A stretch of DNA of 64,000 nucleotides from the NCBI GenBank assembly GCA_900545815.1, contig URAM01000006.1:1-64000 (forward strand), in the 5' to 3' direction. Shown here in pieces: positions 25,154 to 33,143 of this stretch. How positions within the stretch are numbered: position 1 is the first letter of the stretch; every line of letters begins with the position of its first letter. The stretch is from an uncultured Eubacteriales bacterium (GTDB taxonomy: Bacteria > Bacillota > Clostridia > Oscillospirales > Oscillospiraceae). Below the pieces are notes generated by a model. That model did no database searches, was not told the origin of the DNA, and saw nothing but the letters and a program-made list of their open reading frames with translations. The position numbers and the translations under genes were made by a program.

Positions 25154-26548
25154 TTACGCCTGATCCAGACGTTCCGCAATGACCCGAGCCACCTTGATGC
25201 CGGAAGCGCCAGCCTGCGCCAGGCCACGGGTGGTACCTGCGCCATCGCCAATGGCAAAGAAGTTGCGCAGGGGTGTCTCCAGTTCACTGGAGAGCTGGAT
25301 ACGGGAGGAATAGAACTTGACCTCTGCGCCATAGAGCAACGTATCATAGTTTGCTGTGCCGGGCGCCAGCTTGTCCAGGGCGTAGATCATCTCGATGATG
25401 TCATCCAGCTGCCGTTTGGGCAGCGCCAGGGACAAATCGCCGGGGACGGCAGCGGTCAGGGTGGGGCGGGTGAAGGATTTGGCCATGCGATGCTCGTTGG
25501 AGCGGACGCCTTTGACCAGATCGCCAAACCGCTGCACCAGGACGCCGCCAGCCAGCATATTGCTCAAGGAGGCAATGTGCTTGCCGTAGCGATAAGGCTC
25601 GTTAAACGGCTCGGTGAACCGGTTGGACACCAGCAGGGCAAAGTTGGTGTTCTCGCTGCGCAGAGACGGATCGGAATAGCTGTGACCGTTGACGGTGTTG
25701 ATGCCTTCCACGCTCTCGGCCACCACATGACCGTAGGGGTTCATGCAGAAGGTACGCACCTGGTCGCCGTACTGCTTGGTGCGGTAGAGGAGCTTGGACT
25801 CATAGACCACGTTGGTGATATGCTCGAACACCTTGGCAGGCAGCTCCACACGGACGCCAATATCCACCTGATTGTTGATGAGCTTGATCCCCAGATCCTT
25901 ACACTGGGTGGCGAACCACTCTGCGCCGGATCGGCCGGGGGCAGCCACCAGGTAGGTGCAGTCCACATCCCCTTGGTCGGTGACGAGCCGATAGCCGTCG
26001 TTCAACTGCTCGATCTTTTCCACAGAGACGTTGAAGCGGTACTCGATCTTGTCCTTCTGATCCTCATAAATGTTGGTCAAGATCTGTAGGTTCCGCTCTG
26101 TTCCCAAGTGCTTACACTGGGCTTGGAGCAGGTGCAGGTCGTATTTCAGCGCTTCGATTTCCAGTGCCCGTGCTTCAGGGGTAGAGGTGGAGTAGCGTTC
26201 GATGGTGGCGCCGTGCGCGACGTTGATGCTGTCCACATACTCGATCAGCTCCATGACCTCTGCCGGTTCCATATAATCGGTGAGCCAACCGCCAAACTGT
26301 GTGGTGAAGTTGAACTTGCCGTCAGAGAATGCGCCTGCACCGCCGAAGCCGCACATGGTGTCGCAGGTTTTACAGTGGACGCAGGTTTTCACCTTGCCCG
26401 CCACAATGGGACATTTTCTGGAATAGATATCTTTCCCCTGTTCCACAACGACAATCTCTAGTTCCGGATGCAGCTTCTTCAATTCATAGCCGGCAAAGAT
26501 CCCGGCCTCGCCGCAGCCAATGATGGCAACATCTGCCTTGGTCTTCAT
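25154..26548 (-). CDS. FAD-dependent dehydrogenase-type oxidoreductase (COG2509-like)
   Basis: 464 residues. An N-terminal dinucleotide fold (DVAIIGCGEAGIFAGYEL) is followed by a Cys-rich stretch CVHCKTCDTMCGFGGAGAFSDGKFN (about 56-80) and a C-terminal FAD-binding GDGAGTTRGLAQAGASGI. Proteins of this type are annotated as uncharacterised FAD-dependent dehydrogenases; the Cys cluster may bind metal or take part in redox chemistry, which is inferred. AAGGAG precedes the ATG. Substrate unknown. It is a single-gene unit ahead of the DUF554 gene. Confidence 0.85.
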   Translation of the reverse strand: MKTKADVAIIGCGEAGIFAGYELKKLHPELEIVVVEQGKDIYSRKCPIVAGKVKTCVHCKTCDTMCGFGGAGAFSDGKFNFTTQFGGWLTDYMEPAEVMELIEYVDSINVAHGATIERYSTSTPEARALEIEALKYDLHLLQAQCKHLGTERNLQILTNIYEDQKDKIEYRFNVSVEKIEQLNDGYRLVTDQGDVDCTYLVAAPGRSGAEWFATQCKDLGIKLINNQVDIGVRVELPAKVFEHITNVVYESKLLYRTKQYGDQVRTFCMNPYGHVVAESVEGINTVNGHSYSDPSLRSENTNFALLVSNRFTEPFNEPYRYGKHIASLSNMLAGGVLVQRFGDLVKGVRSNEHRMAKSFTRPTLTAAVPGDLSLALPKRQLDDIIEMIYALDKLAPGTANYDTLLYGAEVKFYSSRIQLSSELETPLRNFFAIGDGAGTTRGLAQAGASGIKVARVIAERLDQA

Positions 26549-26623
26549 AACGAAGGGTCTCCTTCCAAATCAAAGGTGCTTGGCAGAGAGACACTCTCCA
26601 CCAATTTTCTATTGTAGCACGGA

Positions 26624-26652
26624 TTGTCAATTTCGCACAACCCTGATATACT
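26624..26652 (+). promoter_or_regulatory. CPBP protease promoter
   Basis: TTGTCA (26624-26629) and TATACT (26647-26652), spacing 17 bp, giving a leader of about 84 nt. Confidence 0.7.
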
Positions 26653-26742
26653 AACATTACTCGGACAGCAGAGAAAAAAGCATCTTTTCCCCTTCGAAAT
26701 GACGCCATTCCTGCTCTCTCACTTTCAAAAGGAGGCGATTTC

Positions 26743-27648
26743 ATGGAACAAACGATCTCCCCCCGTCAGCTGCGCCGGTGGTTTGGCCGAGTCGCGCTGA
26801 CCCTGCTGATCACCTTCGTGGTCTCCCAAGCCCTGTCCTATCTGTCCGTACAGATCTGGATGACCTTCGTAGGCTGGACCAACTACACCATCCTGATGTT
26901 CCTCAACGACTTCTGCGTCTATGTCCCCAGTATCCTCCTCATCCCTCTGCTTCTGCGCAGTCTCCCTCAGCAGCCGCCCGCTCCAGTCAATCCCCTGTCT
27001 GGGCAGGAGAAATTTCTGGCTGTTGTCTTTTCCCTCGGCTCCGGCTATCTATTCTCTTATGTGACCTTGGCGCTCATCCATGTCCTGGAAGGGTTCGTGG
27101 GACAGTCCTCAGGCAATGCCGTGTCCGCCATGGAATCTGCCCTGCCGCCGGTGACCGCCATTTTGACCTTTGTGGTGGTGGCTCCCATAGCAGAGGAGTT
27201 CATTTTCCGCCGACTGCTGCTGGATCGGGTGCGTATCTTCGGTGACGGCGCCGCCATCCTCATCGGCGGGGCGGCTTTTGGGTTGTTCCACGGGAACCTG
27301 AACCAGACGTTGTACGCCTTTGTGCTGGGCGCAGTCTTTTCCGCCATCGTATTGCTGACCAACCGTCTGCGCTACACCATCGGCATCCATATGCTCATCA
27401 ACGGCATCAGCGTGCTGACCACCCTGGTAGAGTCCGACCTGCTGGATTACCTGCTGGCCTGTGTCATCCTGTTCTCCATCTGCTTCTCGGTGGTGCTTTT
27501 CTTCGTGCGCCGGAAGCATTACACCTTGGAACCTGGGCCGCTGCCCTTCTCCCGAGCGGAGAAAGCACACGCCTGCTTCACCTCCCCTTGGGTGTGGGTT
27601 CTGCTGGTGGGCGGCTTGCTGTTCAGCGGCGTTAGTATTTTTCTATAA
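26743..27648 (+). CDS. CPBP family intramembrane metalloprotease
   Basis: Membrane-embedded protease family related to eukaryotic Rce1, often linked to peptide maturation, self-immunity or regulated proteolysis. The 301-residue protein has about eight hydrophobic segments and the three motifs: EE at 151-152 with Arg downstream (APIAEEFIFRRLLL), Phe-x3-His (GLFHGNLNQ, His183) and HMLIN (His216, Asn220). A strong AGGAGG precedes the ATG. It is monocistronic with its own promoter and a terminator, and no bacteriocin gene is nearby, so its substrate is unknown. Confidence 0.9.
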   Translation: MEQTISPRQLRRWFGRVALTLLITFVVSQALSYLSVQIWMTFVGWTNYTILMFLNDFCVYVPSILLIPLLLRSLPQQPPAPVNPLSGQEKFLAVVFSLGSGYLFSYVTLALIHVLEGFVGQSSGNAVSAMESALPPVTAILTFVVVAPIAEEFIFRRLLLDRVRIFGDGAAILIGGAAFGLFHGNLNQTLYAFVLGAVFSAIVLLTNRLRYTIGIHMLINGISVLTTLVESDLLDYLLACVILFSICFSVVLFFVRRKHYTLEPGPLPFSRAEKAHACFTSPWVWVLLVGGLLFSGVSIFL

Positions 27649-27651
27649 TCG

Positions 27652-27683
27652 AAACGGAGAATCCGAATCGGATTCTCCGTTTT
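27652..27683. terminator. Bidirectional terminator between the CPBP gene and prmA
   Basis: AAACGGAGAATCCG pairs perfectly with CGGATTCTCCGTTT around AAT. T-runs are short on both sides (TTTTC on plus). Confidence 0.75.
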
Positions 27684-27684
27684 C

Positions 27685-28662
27685 TCATGCCTTCTGTTTT
27701 GCGGTGTAGCTGACCCAGCCCTCTCTGTACCGAGTCTCCAAAACTTCGAACCCGTGGGCTTCTAAGGCGTTCTTCACATCCTCCGCCCGATGTTCGATGA
27801 TGCCAGAGGTGAGGAACAGGCCGTCCGGTTTCAGGTACTCCCCAGCCACGGCGGTCAAGGGGATGATGACGTCAGCGATGATATTGGCCACCACCAGGTC
27901 GTATTTCCCCGCCAAGCTGGCCTTTAACTCCGGATCCTGGTTGATGTCGCCGGTATAGCAGCGGAACCGATCCGTGCCGATGCCGTTATAGGAAGCGTTC
28001 TCCGCCGCCACACGGGAGGCTTTGGGGTCGATGTCACAGCCCACGGCTTCCTTTGCGCCCAAGAGCACGGCGGCGATGGCTAAGATACCGCTGCCGGTAC
28101 CCAGATCCAACACCCGATCCCCAGGTTTCACATAGCGCTCTACCCCTTCCAGGCAAAGGCGGGTGGTGCCGTGGCTGCCGGTGCCGAAGATGAGGCCGGG
28201 GTTCAGGTACACCGGCTGGCGTCCCTGGGGGACAGGCTCCCCTCGCATCCACTCAGGAACCACATAGAGCTTTTCGCCCACCGGGAAGGGCTGATAGTAC
28301 TGCTTCCAATTCTCCGACCAATCTTCTTCCCGCAGGGATGTGGTGGAGATGGCCAAGGTGCCAGCATCCTTGCCCACCCGCTGACGGAAGGCTTCCAATC
28401 CGGCTTCCACCTCTGCCAGGCGGGCTTTGCCGTCCTCGTCCTCGGTCACATAAAATTTCACCCGAGAGACACCCTTCCAGGCGGCTTTCAGGGCATCGTC
28501 CACCTCGTCCCAATAAGCTTTGTTCTCCGCCATGAACTCGTTCAAGTCCGCTTCATTTTCCAGGGACAGCCCCACGATGCCGCAGCCGGTCAAATAGGCC
28601 GCCACATCATCCAAGCACTCTGGCGTAGTGTCAATGGCCACTTCCAGCCAATACTGATCCAT
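27685..28662 (-). CDS. prmA: Ribosomal protein L11 methyltransferase
   Basis: SAM-dependent trimethylation of L11 lysines. The 325 residues comprise an N-terminal substrate-recognition domain and a Rossmann methyltransferase domain with GLIFGTGSHGTTRLCLE, LDLGTGSGILAIAA (motif I), GCDIDPKA and the catalytic-like VVANIIADVI. The start follows AGAGAGGATG. The N-terminal domain is longer (insertion around residues 60-110) than in E. coli PrmA, as is common in Clostridia. Monocistronic, with its own promoter. Confidence 0.95.
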   Translation of the reverse strand: MDQYWLEVAIDTTPECLDDVAAYLTGCGIVGLSLENEADLNEFMAENKAYWDEVDDALKAAWKGVSRVKFYVTEDEDGKARLAEVEAGLEAFRQRVGKDAGTLAISTTSLREEDWSENWKQYYQPFPVGEKLYVVPEWMRGEPVPQGRQPVYLNPGLIFGTGSHGTTRLCLEGVERYVKPGDRVLDLGTGSGILAIAAVLLGAKEAVGCDIDPKASRVAAENASYNGIGTDRFRCYTGDINQDPELKASLAGKYDLVVANIIADVIIPLTAVAGEYLKPDGLFLTSGIIEHRAEDVKNALEAHGFEVLETRYREGWVSYTAKQKA

Positions 28663-28697
28663 GTTATATTCATCCTCTCTTGAATCCAGTTGAGAGC

Positions 28698-28726
28698 ATT
28701 TTACTCTATTTCTGCATTTTTTTCAA
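28698..28726 (-). promoter_or_regulatory. prmA promoter
   Basis: TTGAAA (28726-28721) and TAAAAT (28703-28698), spacing 17 bp on the minus strand. Confidence 0.7.
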
Positions 28727-28795
28727 TCCACTGGGCAAGCTACTCTTGTTTTCTCACAAAGCTGTGGAAATCTCCACAGGGAAAGGACACTTTGC

Positions 28796-29278
28796 ATGGA
28801 TTTCAACAATCAATACCAACTGTTGCAGGAGGTTTACCGCGGCGCCAAGATGGGGGACATCTCCATTCGGCTCCTGCTGCCCAAGGTGGACAACGCCCGC
28901 TTCCGTTCCGACCTACAGACCCAATTCCGGCAGTATCAGGCCACCGCTTCCAATGCGGAGAACCAGATGAAGGCCATGGGGCGCTGCCCCAAAGAGGTGA
29001 CCAACGGGAAATATGCCCTGCTGTGGCTGTCTCTCCAGGGGAACACCTTGTGCAACCGAGAGACTAGTCACCTGGCGGAGATGATGATCCAGGGCAGCAG
29101 CATGGGCATCGTCTCCCTGACCAAGGCGTTGAATTCCTTCGCCCCACCCACCCAGGCAGACACCCAGCAGGACGCTGCGCCTCCCACGCAGCCGGAACAG
29201 CAGGCGCTGGACTTAGCTCGTGCCACCATTCAGGCAGAGGAGGACAACATCACCCGTCTGAAGGTCTATCTGCAATAA
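28796..29278 (+). CDS. Hypothetical helical protein (160 aa)
   Basis: Not recognised. AAAGGA about 8 nt before the ATG and codon use like its neighbours support a real gene. The sequence is mostly predicted helix without signal peptide or membrane segment: two long amphipathic stretches (about 1-60 and 75-110), a Pro/Gln/Thr/Ala linker (115-138, APPTQADTQQD) and a final helix with AEEDNITRLKVYLQ. The shape recalls small four-helix or ferritin-like proteins, but no metal-ligand pattern is clear. It lies 62 bp before tadA and may share its transcript. Confidence 0.7.
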   Translation: MDFNNQYQLLQEVYRGAKMGDISIRLLLPKVDNARFRSDLQTQFRQYQATASNAENQMKAMGRCPKEVTNGKYALLWLSLQGNTLCNRETSHLAEMMIQGSSMGIVSLTKALNSFAPPTQADTQQDAAPPTQPEQQALDLARATIQAEEDNITRLKVYLQ

Positions 29279-29340
29279 CCCTCTTGTTTTTTTCCACCGT
29301 CTCCTGTACACTGTCCAACAGGACAAGGAGGGTGCGACCC

Positions 29341-29799
29341 ATGACGAAAGAGGAACGCTATATGACACAGGCGCTGGCGCTGGCAGGCCACGCAGCAGCG
29401 GCAGAGGACATTCCGGTGGGCTGCGTTGTAGTCAAGGATGGCGCAGTGATCGGCCAAGGGTACAACCGGCGAGTGGCCGGTGCGGACGCCACCGCTCATG
29501 CAGAGCTGGAGGCCATCCGTGCCGCCTGCGCCCAGGTGGGTTCCTGGCGGCTGGACGGGTGCGAGCTATATGTGACGCTGGAGCCTTGTCCTATGTGTGC
29601 CGGTGCTATGATCAATGCCCGCATCGGCAAGGTGTGGTACGGCGCCAAAAACCCCAAGGCGGGGTGCTGCGGCAGTGTGCTCTCGTTGTTTCAGGAGGGG
29701 TTCAACCACCGTCCTGTGGTTTACGGCGGTGTATTGGGCGCGGAGTGCGCCAAAGTTTTGCACAACTTTTTCCGCGGCTGTGGAAAAGAAAACATTTAA
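29341..29799 (+). CDS. tadA: tRNA-specific adenosine-34 deaminase
   Basis: Zinc deaminase that makes inosine at the wobble position of tRNA-Arg(ACG). The 152-residue product has the zinc site His53-Ala-Glu55 in THAELEAI and Cys83/Cys86 in EPCPMCAGAMI, with the family N-terminus. The ATG at 29341 follows AAGGAGG; an upstream in-frame ATG at 29284 would add 19 residues. Confidence 0.96.
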   Translation: MTKEERYMTQALALAGHAAAAEDIPVGCVVVKDGAVIGQGYNRRVAGADATAHAELEAIRAACAQVGSWRLDGCELYVTLEPCPMCAGAMINARIGKVWYGAKNPKAGCCGSVLSLFQEGFNHRPVVYGGVLGAECAKVLHNFFRGCGKENI

Positions 29800-29840
29800 T
29801 TTAATACTTCTGTAATACAATTTTACGAATTTTTGTAATA

Positions 29841-29950
29841 GTCTCTTGGTATCATACACTCGAAAGCAAGAGACAAAGGTTTTTAAGTGCTAGTAGTTTT
29901 TTCATTTTCCTTCTTAAGGCAGGTAACTCGACGGGTTACCTGCCTTTCCT
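29841..29950 (+). terminator. Hairpins and probable terminator after tadA
   Basis: GTCTCTTG/CAAGAGAC (29841-29874) is followed by GGCAGGTAAC (29918-29927) pairing with GTTACCTGCC (29935-29944) and the tail TTTCCTTTCC. The second hairpin is the better terminator candidate for tadA. Confidence 0.6.
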
Positions 29951-29952
29951 TT

Positions 29953-30349
29953 CCCAAAAAGCTTTGCTTTTTGGGAACCCTTTTCTATTTCACTTGCTCG
30001 GTGGAACTGAATTCCACCTGCGCCAAGGTTTTGCTCCGCAAAACGCTTGAGACGCCAGACTACCGGCGAATTTTTTTCTCCCAAAAAGTCTTTTGCCTGT
30101 TTGGGAACCCTTTTTACTGCACTTGCTCGGTAGAACTGAATTCCGCCTGCGCCAAGGTTTTGCTCCGCAAAACGCTTGAGACGCCGGACTGCCGGCGAAT
30201 TTTTTTCTCCCAAAAAGCCTTTTGCCTTTTTGGGAACCCTTTTCTATTTCACTTGCTCGGTGGAACTGAATTCCACCTGCGCCAAGGTTTTGCTCCGCAA
30301 AACGCTTGAGACGCCGGACTACCGGCGAATTTTTTTCTCCCAAAAAGCT
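29953..30349. repeat. Three tandem ~130-bp hairpin-rich repeats
   Basis: Units start at TTGGGAACCC at 29971, 30101 and 30230 (periods 130 and 129 bp). They are nearly identical; the third is cut at CCCAAAAAGCT before 30350. Each unit carries GGTGGAA/TTCCACC, GTTTTGC/GCAAAAC and CGCCGG/CCGGCG stems, and units are bounded by CCCAAAAAG...CTTTTTGGG. Only short reading frames cross it, without ribosome sites. The unit is much longer than a CRISPR repeat and there are no spacers. Origin (MITE-like element or structured-RNA cluster) is unknown. Confidence 0.85.
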
Positions 30350-30377
30350 GCCAGAATCCGTTCCGAGCAGTTTTTCT

Positions 30378-31067
30378 TCACATCAACTGTGCAATCCCAT
30401 ATAGCACAGCCAAGTGGATGGGATAATAGAGGTAAAAGAAGGGCTTCCACTGATATTTTCCCCGTTTTCCATTGTACAGCGCCAACACAGGGACGGCTGC
30501 CAAGGAGAACATTTGGATGCCGCCCATTTCTAAGGCGATCAGGCATAATCCCACGGTCAGTCCCAAGATTTTCTCTCGGTTTCCCTTACCCAACCAGACC
30601 AACAGGGGAGTTATGGTACCCAAAAAGCCATAATCTGTTTCCAATCGTGGAATCAGGCGGAACTGGAAAAGCAAAAAGCAGGCGGTCAATGCCACTGTGA
30701 ACACGCCAGCCCAGAGGATGCGGTTGCGCTGAACCAGGGCACGCTCCAGGAGAAAAATCAAGCCGATGGAGCAGGCGAAGGTGATCATAATGGACTGATA
30801 CAAAGTGTGTTCCACCCCATAACTGGCGATGGAGCACAGCAGGCCAGTACCGAGAACAGCGAGGAAGTATTTCGCCTTATGCTTGGAATATGTACAGCCT
30901 TCTGCAATCAGGTAGGCAAAGATGGGATAGGCCAATCTCCCTAGGATGCGCAGCAGAACAAGGTCGGGACAGAGAATATATCCGATGTGATCCACCGTCA
31001 TAGTCACCACACCCAGGAGCTTCAGCGCAGTAGCGTTCAGGCCAACGCTTGCTTGAACGGTATTCAT
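30378..31067 (-). CDS. TraX family membrane protein
   Basis: 229-residue polytopic membrane protein with the TraX-like features LKLLGVVTMTVDHIGY near the N-terminus, LGRLAYPIFAYLIAEG, and C-terminal YLYYPIHLAVLYGIAQL. TraX acetylates F-pilin in E. coli; chromosomal homologues in Bacillota are probably membrane acyltransferases acting on other substrates. AAGGGGGAAAA precedes the ATG. No conjugation genes are nearby. The 130-bp repeats lie at its 3' end. Confidence 0.85.
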   Translation of the reverse strand: MNTVQASVGLNATALKLLGVVTMTVDHIGYILCPDLVLLRILGRLAYPIFAYLIAEGCTYSKHKAKYFLAVLGTGLLCSIASYGVEHTLYQSIMITFACSIGLIFLLERALVQRNRILWAGVFTVALTACFLLFQFRLIPRLETDYGFLGTITPLLVWLGKGNREKILGLTVGLCLIALEMGGIQMFSLAAVPVLALYNGKRGKYQWKPFFYLYYPIHLAVLYGIAQLM

Positions 31068-31184
31068 GCCGCTTTTCCCCCTTCAGGTCTTGATTTTTTC
31101 TCTTAACAGTGTAACATTAACCTTATGTTTCAGGTCAATCCCTTTGGGGAAATTTTTTGACTTTTTCCGAGGAGGCGCATTGTT

Positions 31185-32051
31185 ATGGATTTCCACACCC
31201 TCTCCCCCCTCTTTTCCCATGCCGGAGCCGCTGGATGGGGAATGTGCGCCTTCGCCGACCTGGCATTATCCACAGACCAGCTGGAAAAAGCGAACGTCCT
31301 CTGTCCTGCTCCCGCCGGAGTATTCATCGCCGCCTTCCCCTACTGGGCTGGCGCCGACCAGCCCCAGGGCAATCTCTCCTATTACGCCCGTGGAGAAGAT
31401 TATCATCTGGCGTTGTCCCGTCGGCTGGGGCAGATCGTTGCCGGATTACAGGCGGAATTTCCCGGGAAAACCTTTGTGCCCGGAGCGGACAACTCCCCCC
31501 TGCCCGAACGGCAGTGCGCCCGCCTGGCTGGGTTGGGGATTTTGGGGCGGCATGGGCTGGTCATTGTCCCGCCCTATGGAAGCTGGGTATTTTTGGGTAC
31601 TATCCTGACCGATCTCCCCCTTTCCTCTGCCGCTGTACCTGCGCCGGACTGCCCTGGTTGCAACGCCTGCATCCGTGCTTGTCCATCTGGTGCGCTGACA
31701 GAAACAGGATGCGACATTGACCGATGCCTCTCCGATCTGACCCAAAAGAAAGGGATGCTGACAGCAGAGCAAGAGGAACAGCTGCAAGCGCACCCGCTCA
31801 TTTGGGGCTGCGACTGCTGTCAGCTGGCCTGTCCCTACAACCGAGATGCTCAGTCGTCCTCTCTGCCTGAGCTGACCGGTCAAACGCCGGAAGCGCCCTA
31901 TCTGGCATCCCTGTCATCCGAAGATTTGGAGGGGCTGACCAACCGTACCTTTCGTGCCGCCTTCGGCAACCGTGCCTTCGCCTGGCGTGGTCCGGCGGTG
32001 TTACGACGGAATCTGGCATGGAAGGGAGAGAAAAAAGATGACAAATTGTGA
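31185..32051 (+). CDS. queG: Epoxyqueuosine reductase QueG-like protein (short form)
   Basis: Cobalamin- and iron-sulfur-dependent reductase for the last step of queuosine formation in tRNA. The 288-residue protein has the cobalamin-binding part (about 1-145, with PLPERQCARLAGLGILGRHG) and two 4Fe-4S motifs: CPGCNACIRACPSGAL (from Cys156) and CDCCQLACPYN (from Cys209). It ends soon after, lacking the HEAT-like C-terminal domain of longer QueG proteins. GAGGAGG precedes the ATG. No other queuosine gene is in the window, so QueG is likely but not proven. Confidence 0.82.
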   Translation: MDFHTLSPLFSHAGAAGWGMCAFADLALSTDQLEKANVLCPAPAGVFIAAFPYWAGADQPQGNLSYYARGEDYHLALSRRLGQIVAGLQAEFPGKTFVPGADNSPLPERQCARLAGLGILGRHGLVIVPPYGSWVFLGTILTDLPLSSAAVPAPDCPGCNACIRACPSGALTETGCDIDRCLSDLTQKKGMLTAEQEEQLQAHPLIWGCDCCQLACPYNRDAQSSSLPELTGQTPEAPYLASLSSEDLEGLTNRTFRAAFGNRAFAWRGPAVLRRNLAWKGEKKDDKL

Positions 32052-32100
32052 AATTCGCCTCTGTACAACGGTACAGTTTGTGGTATAATGGTTTCACAAT
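32045..32100. promoter_or_regulatory. Promoter of the aldolase gene flanked by nested inverted repeats
   Basis: TATAAT lies at 32084-32089. The -35 region is covered by CTGTAC-aacg-GTACAG (32061-32076). A second, outer perfect repeat ATTGTGAAA (32045-32053) and TTTCACAAT (32092-32100) brackets the whole promoter. No good -35 hexamer is seen, which suggests activator or repressor control. It overlaps the last codons of queG. Confidence 0.55.
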
Positions 32101-32133
32101 AAAAAGCGTTGTCGCTTTAAAGGAGGAAAGAAC

Positions 32134-33108
32134 ATGGAACGAAAAGGTACTCTGCTCTCTGTCCGCAGTGACGTCCGGGTTCTGGACGCCACCATTCGAG
32201 ACGGCGGTCTGGTCAATGACTTCTTTTTCCCGGATGAATTTATTCGGGATCTCTATCAAACCAACATCAAGGCCGGTGTAGATTATATGGAGTTCGGCTA
32301 TAAAGCGGACAAGTCCATGTTCGATCCGGACGCCTTTGGCAAGTGGAAGTTCTGTGACGATGAGGACATTCGTGCCGTAGTAGGCGAGAACGACACTCAG
32401 CTGAAGGTCGCCGTCATGGCGGACGTGGGGCGCTGTGACTACGCCAACGACATCCACCCCCGAGACGAAAGCCCCATCGACATGGTTCGGGTGGCCACCT
32501 ATATCAACACCATTCCGGAAGCATTGGCCATGATTGAGGACGCTGCCAAGAAAGGTTATGAGACCACCTGCAATATCATGGCCGTCTCCAACTGCCGGGA
32601 GAGCGACATCCAGTTCGCCTTGGCCGCCCTGACCGATTCTCCAGTGAATGCGGTCTACCTGGTGGACAGCTACGGCGCCATGTATCCGGAAGAGATCAAC
32701 CGGATGGCAAAACGCTATCTGGAAGTGCTGGAACCAGCAGGCAAACGTCTGGGCATCCACGCCCACAACAATCAGCAGTGCGCCTTCGCCAACACCATCG
32801 AAGCCCTGTCCATGGGCGCCAGCTATCTGGACGGCACCCTCAGCGGCATGGGACGGGGCGCAGGCAACTGTGCCTTAGAAGCGCTGATCGGTTTCCTGAA
32901 AAATCCCCGCTACCAGCTGGATCCCCTGCTCCGATTCATCCAGAAGGATATTCTGGCGCTGAAAGAGGCCGGCTGCGTCTGGGGCTATGACATCCCCTAC
33001 CTGCTCACCGGTCTGCTGGATCAACACCCCAGAACCGCCATTGCGGCCACCAAAGCACACGACACCAACTACTCTGCCTTTTATCAAATGCTGTTGGATA
33101 AGGATTGA
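32134..33108 (+). CDS. DRE-TIM (HMGL-like) aldolase-domain protein
   Basis: 324-residue TIM barrel of the HMG-CoA lyase/isopropylmalate synthase/4-hydroxy-2-oxovalerate aldolase superfamily. Visible are the N-terminal RVLDATIRDGG (catalytic Arg and metal Asp), VDYMEFGY, YLVDSYGAMYPEE and the metal-binding LGIHAHNNQQ, then LDGTLSGMGRGAGN. It lacks the regulatory C-terminal domain of the synthases and the communication domain of DmpG-type aldolases. The substrate is unknown and no pathway partner is adjacent. AAAGGAGG precedes the ATG. Confidence 0.85.
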   Translation: MERKGTLLSVRSDVRVLDATIRDGGLVNDFFFPDEFIRDLYQTNIKAGVDYMEFGYKADKSMFDPDAFGKWKFCDDEDIRAVVGENDTQLKVAVMADVGRCDYANDIHPRDESPIDMVRVATYINTIPEALAMIEDAAKKGYETTCNIMAVSNCRESDIQFALAALTDSPVNAVYLVDSYGAMYPEEINRMAKRYLEVLEPAGKRLGIHAHNNQQCAFANTIEALSMGASYLDGTLSGMGRGAGNCALEALIGFLKNPRYQLDPLLRFIQKDILALKEAGCVWGYDIPYLLTGLLDQHPRTAIAATKAHDTNYSAFYQMLLDKD

Positions 33109-33109
33109 A

Positions 33110-33141
33110 AAAAATGCGATGAGGACTCTCATCGCATTTTT
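33110..33141. terminator. Bidirectional terminator between the aldolase gene and pyrG
   Basis: AATGCGATGAG pairs with CTCATCGCATT around GACT; A-run on the left, T-run on the right. Confidence 0.92.
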
Positions 33142-33143
33142 TG

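Noticed and set aside
25078..25347. N-terminal extension of the DUF554 protein
   Set aside because: The extension is antisense to the FAD oxidoreductase gene, crosses its terminator, and is not family-like.
29887..30345. Short open frames inside the triple repeat (both strands)
   Set aside because: They repeat with the DNA unit, lack ribosome sites and are a by-product of the repeat.
29953..30349. CRISPR array
   Set aside because: Only three units of about 130 bp with no unique spacers between identical repeats, and no cas genes in the window.
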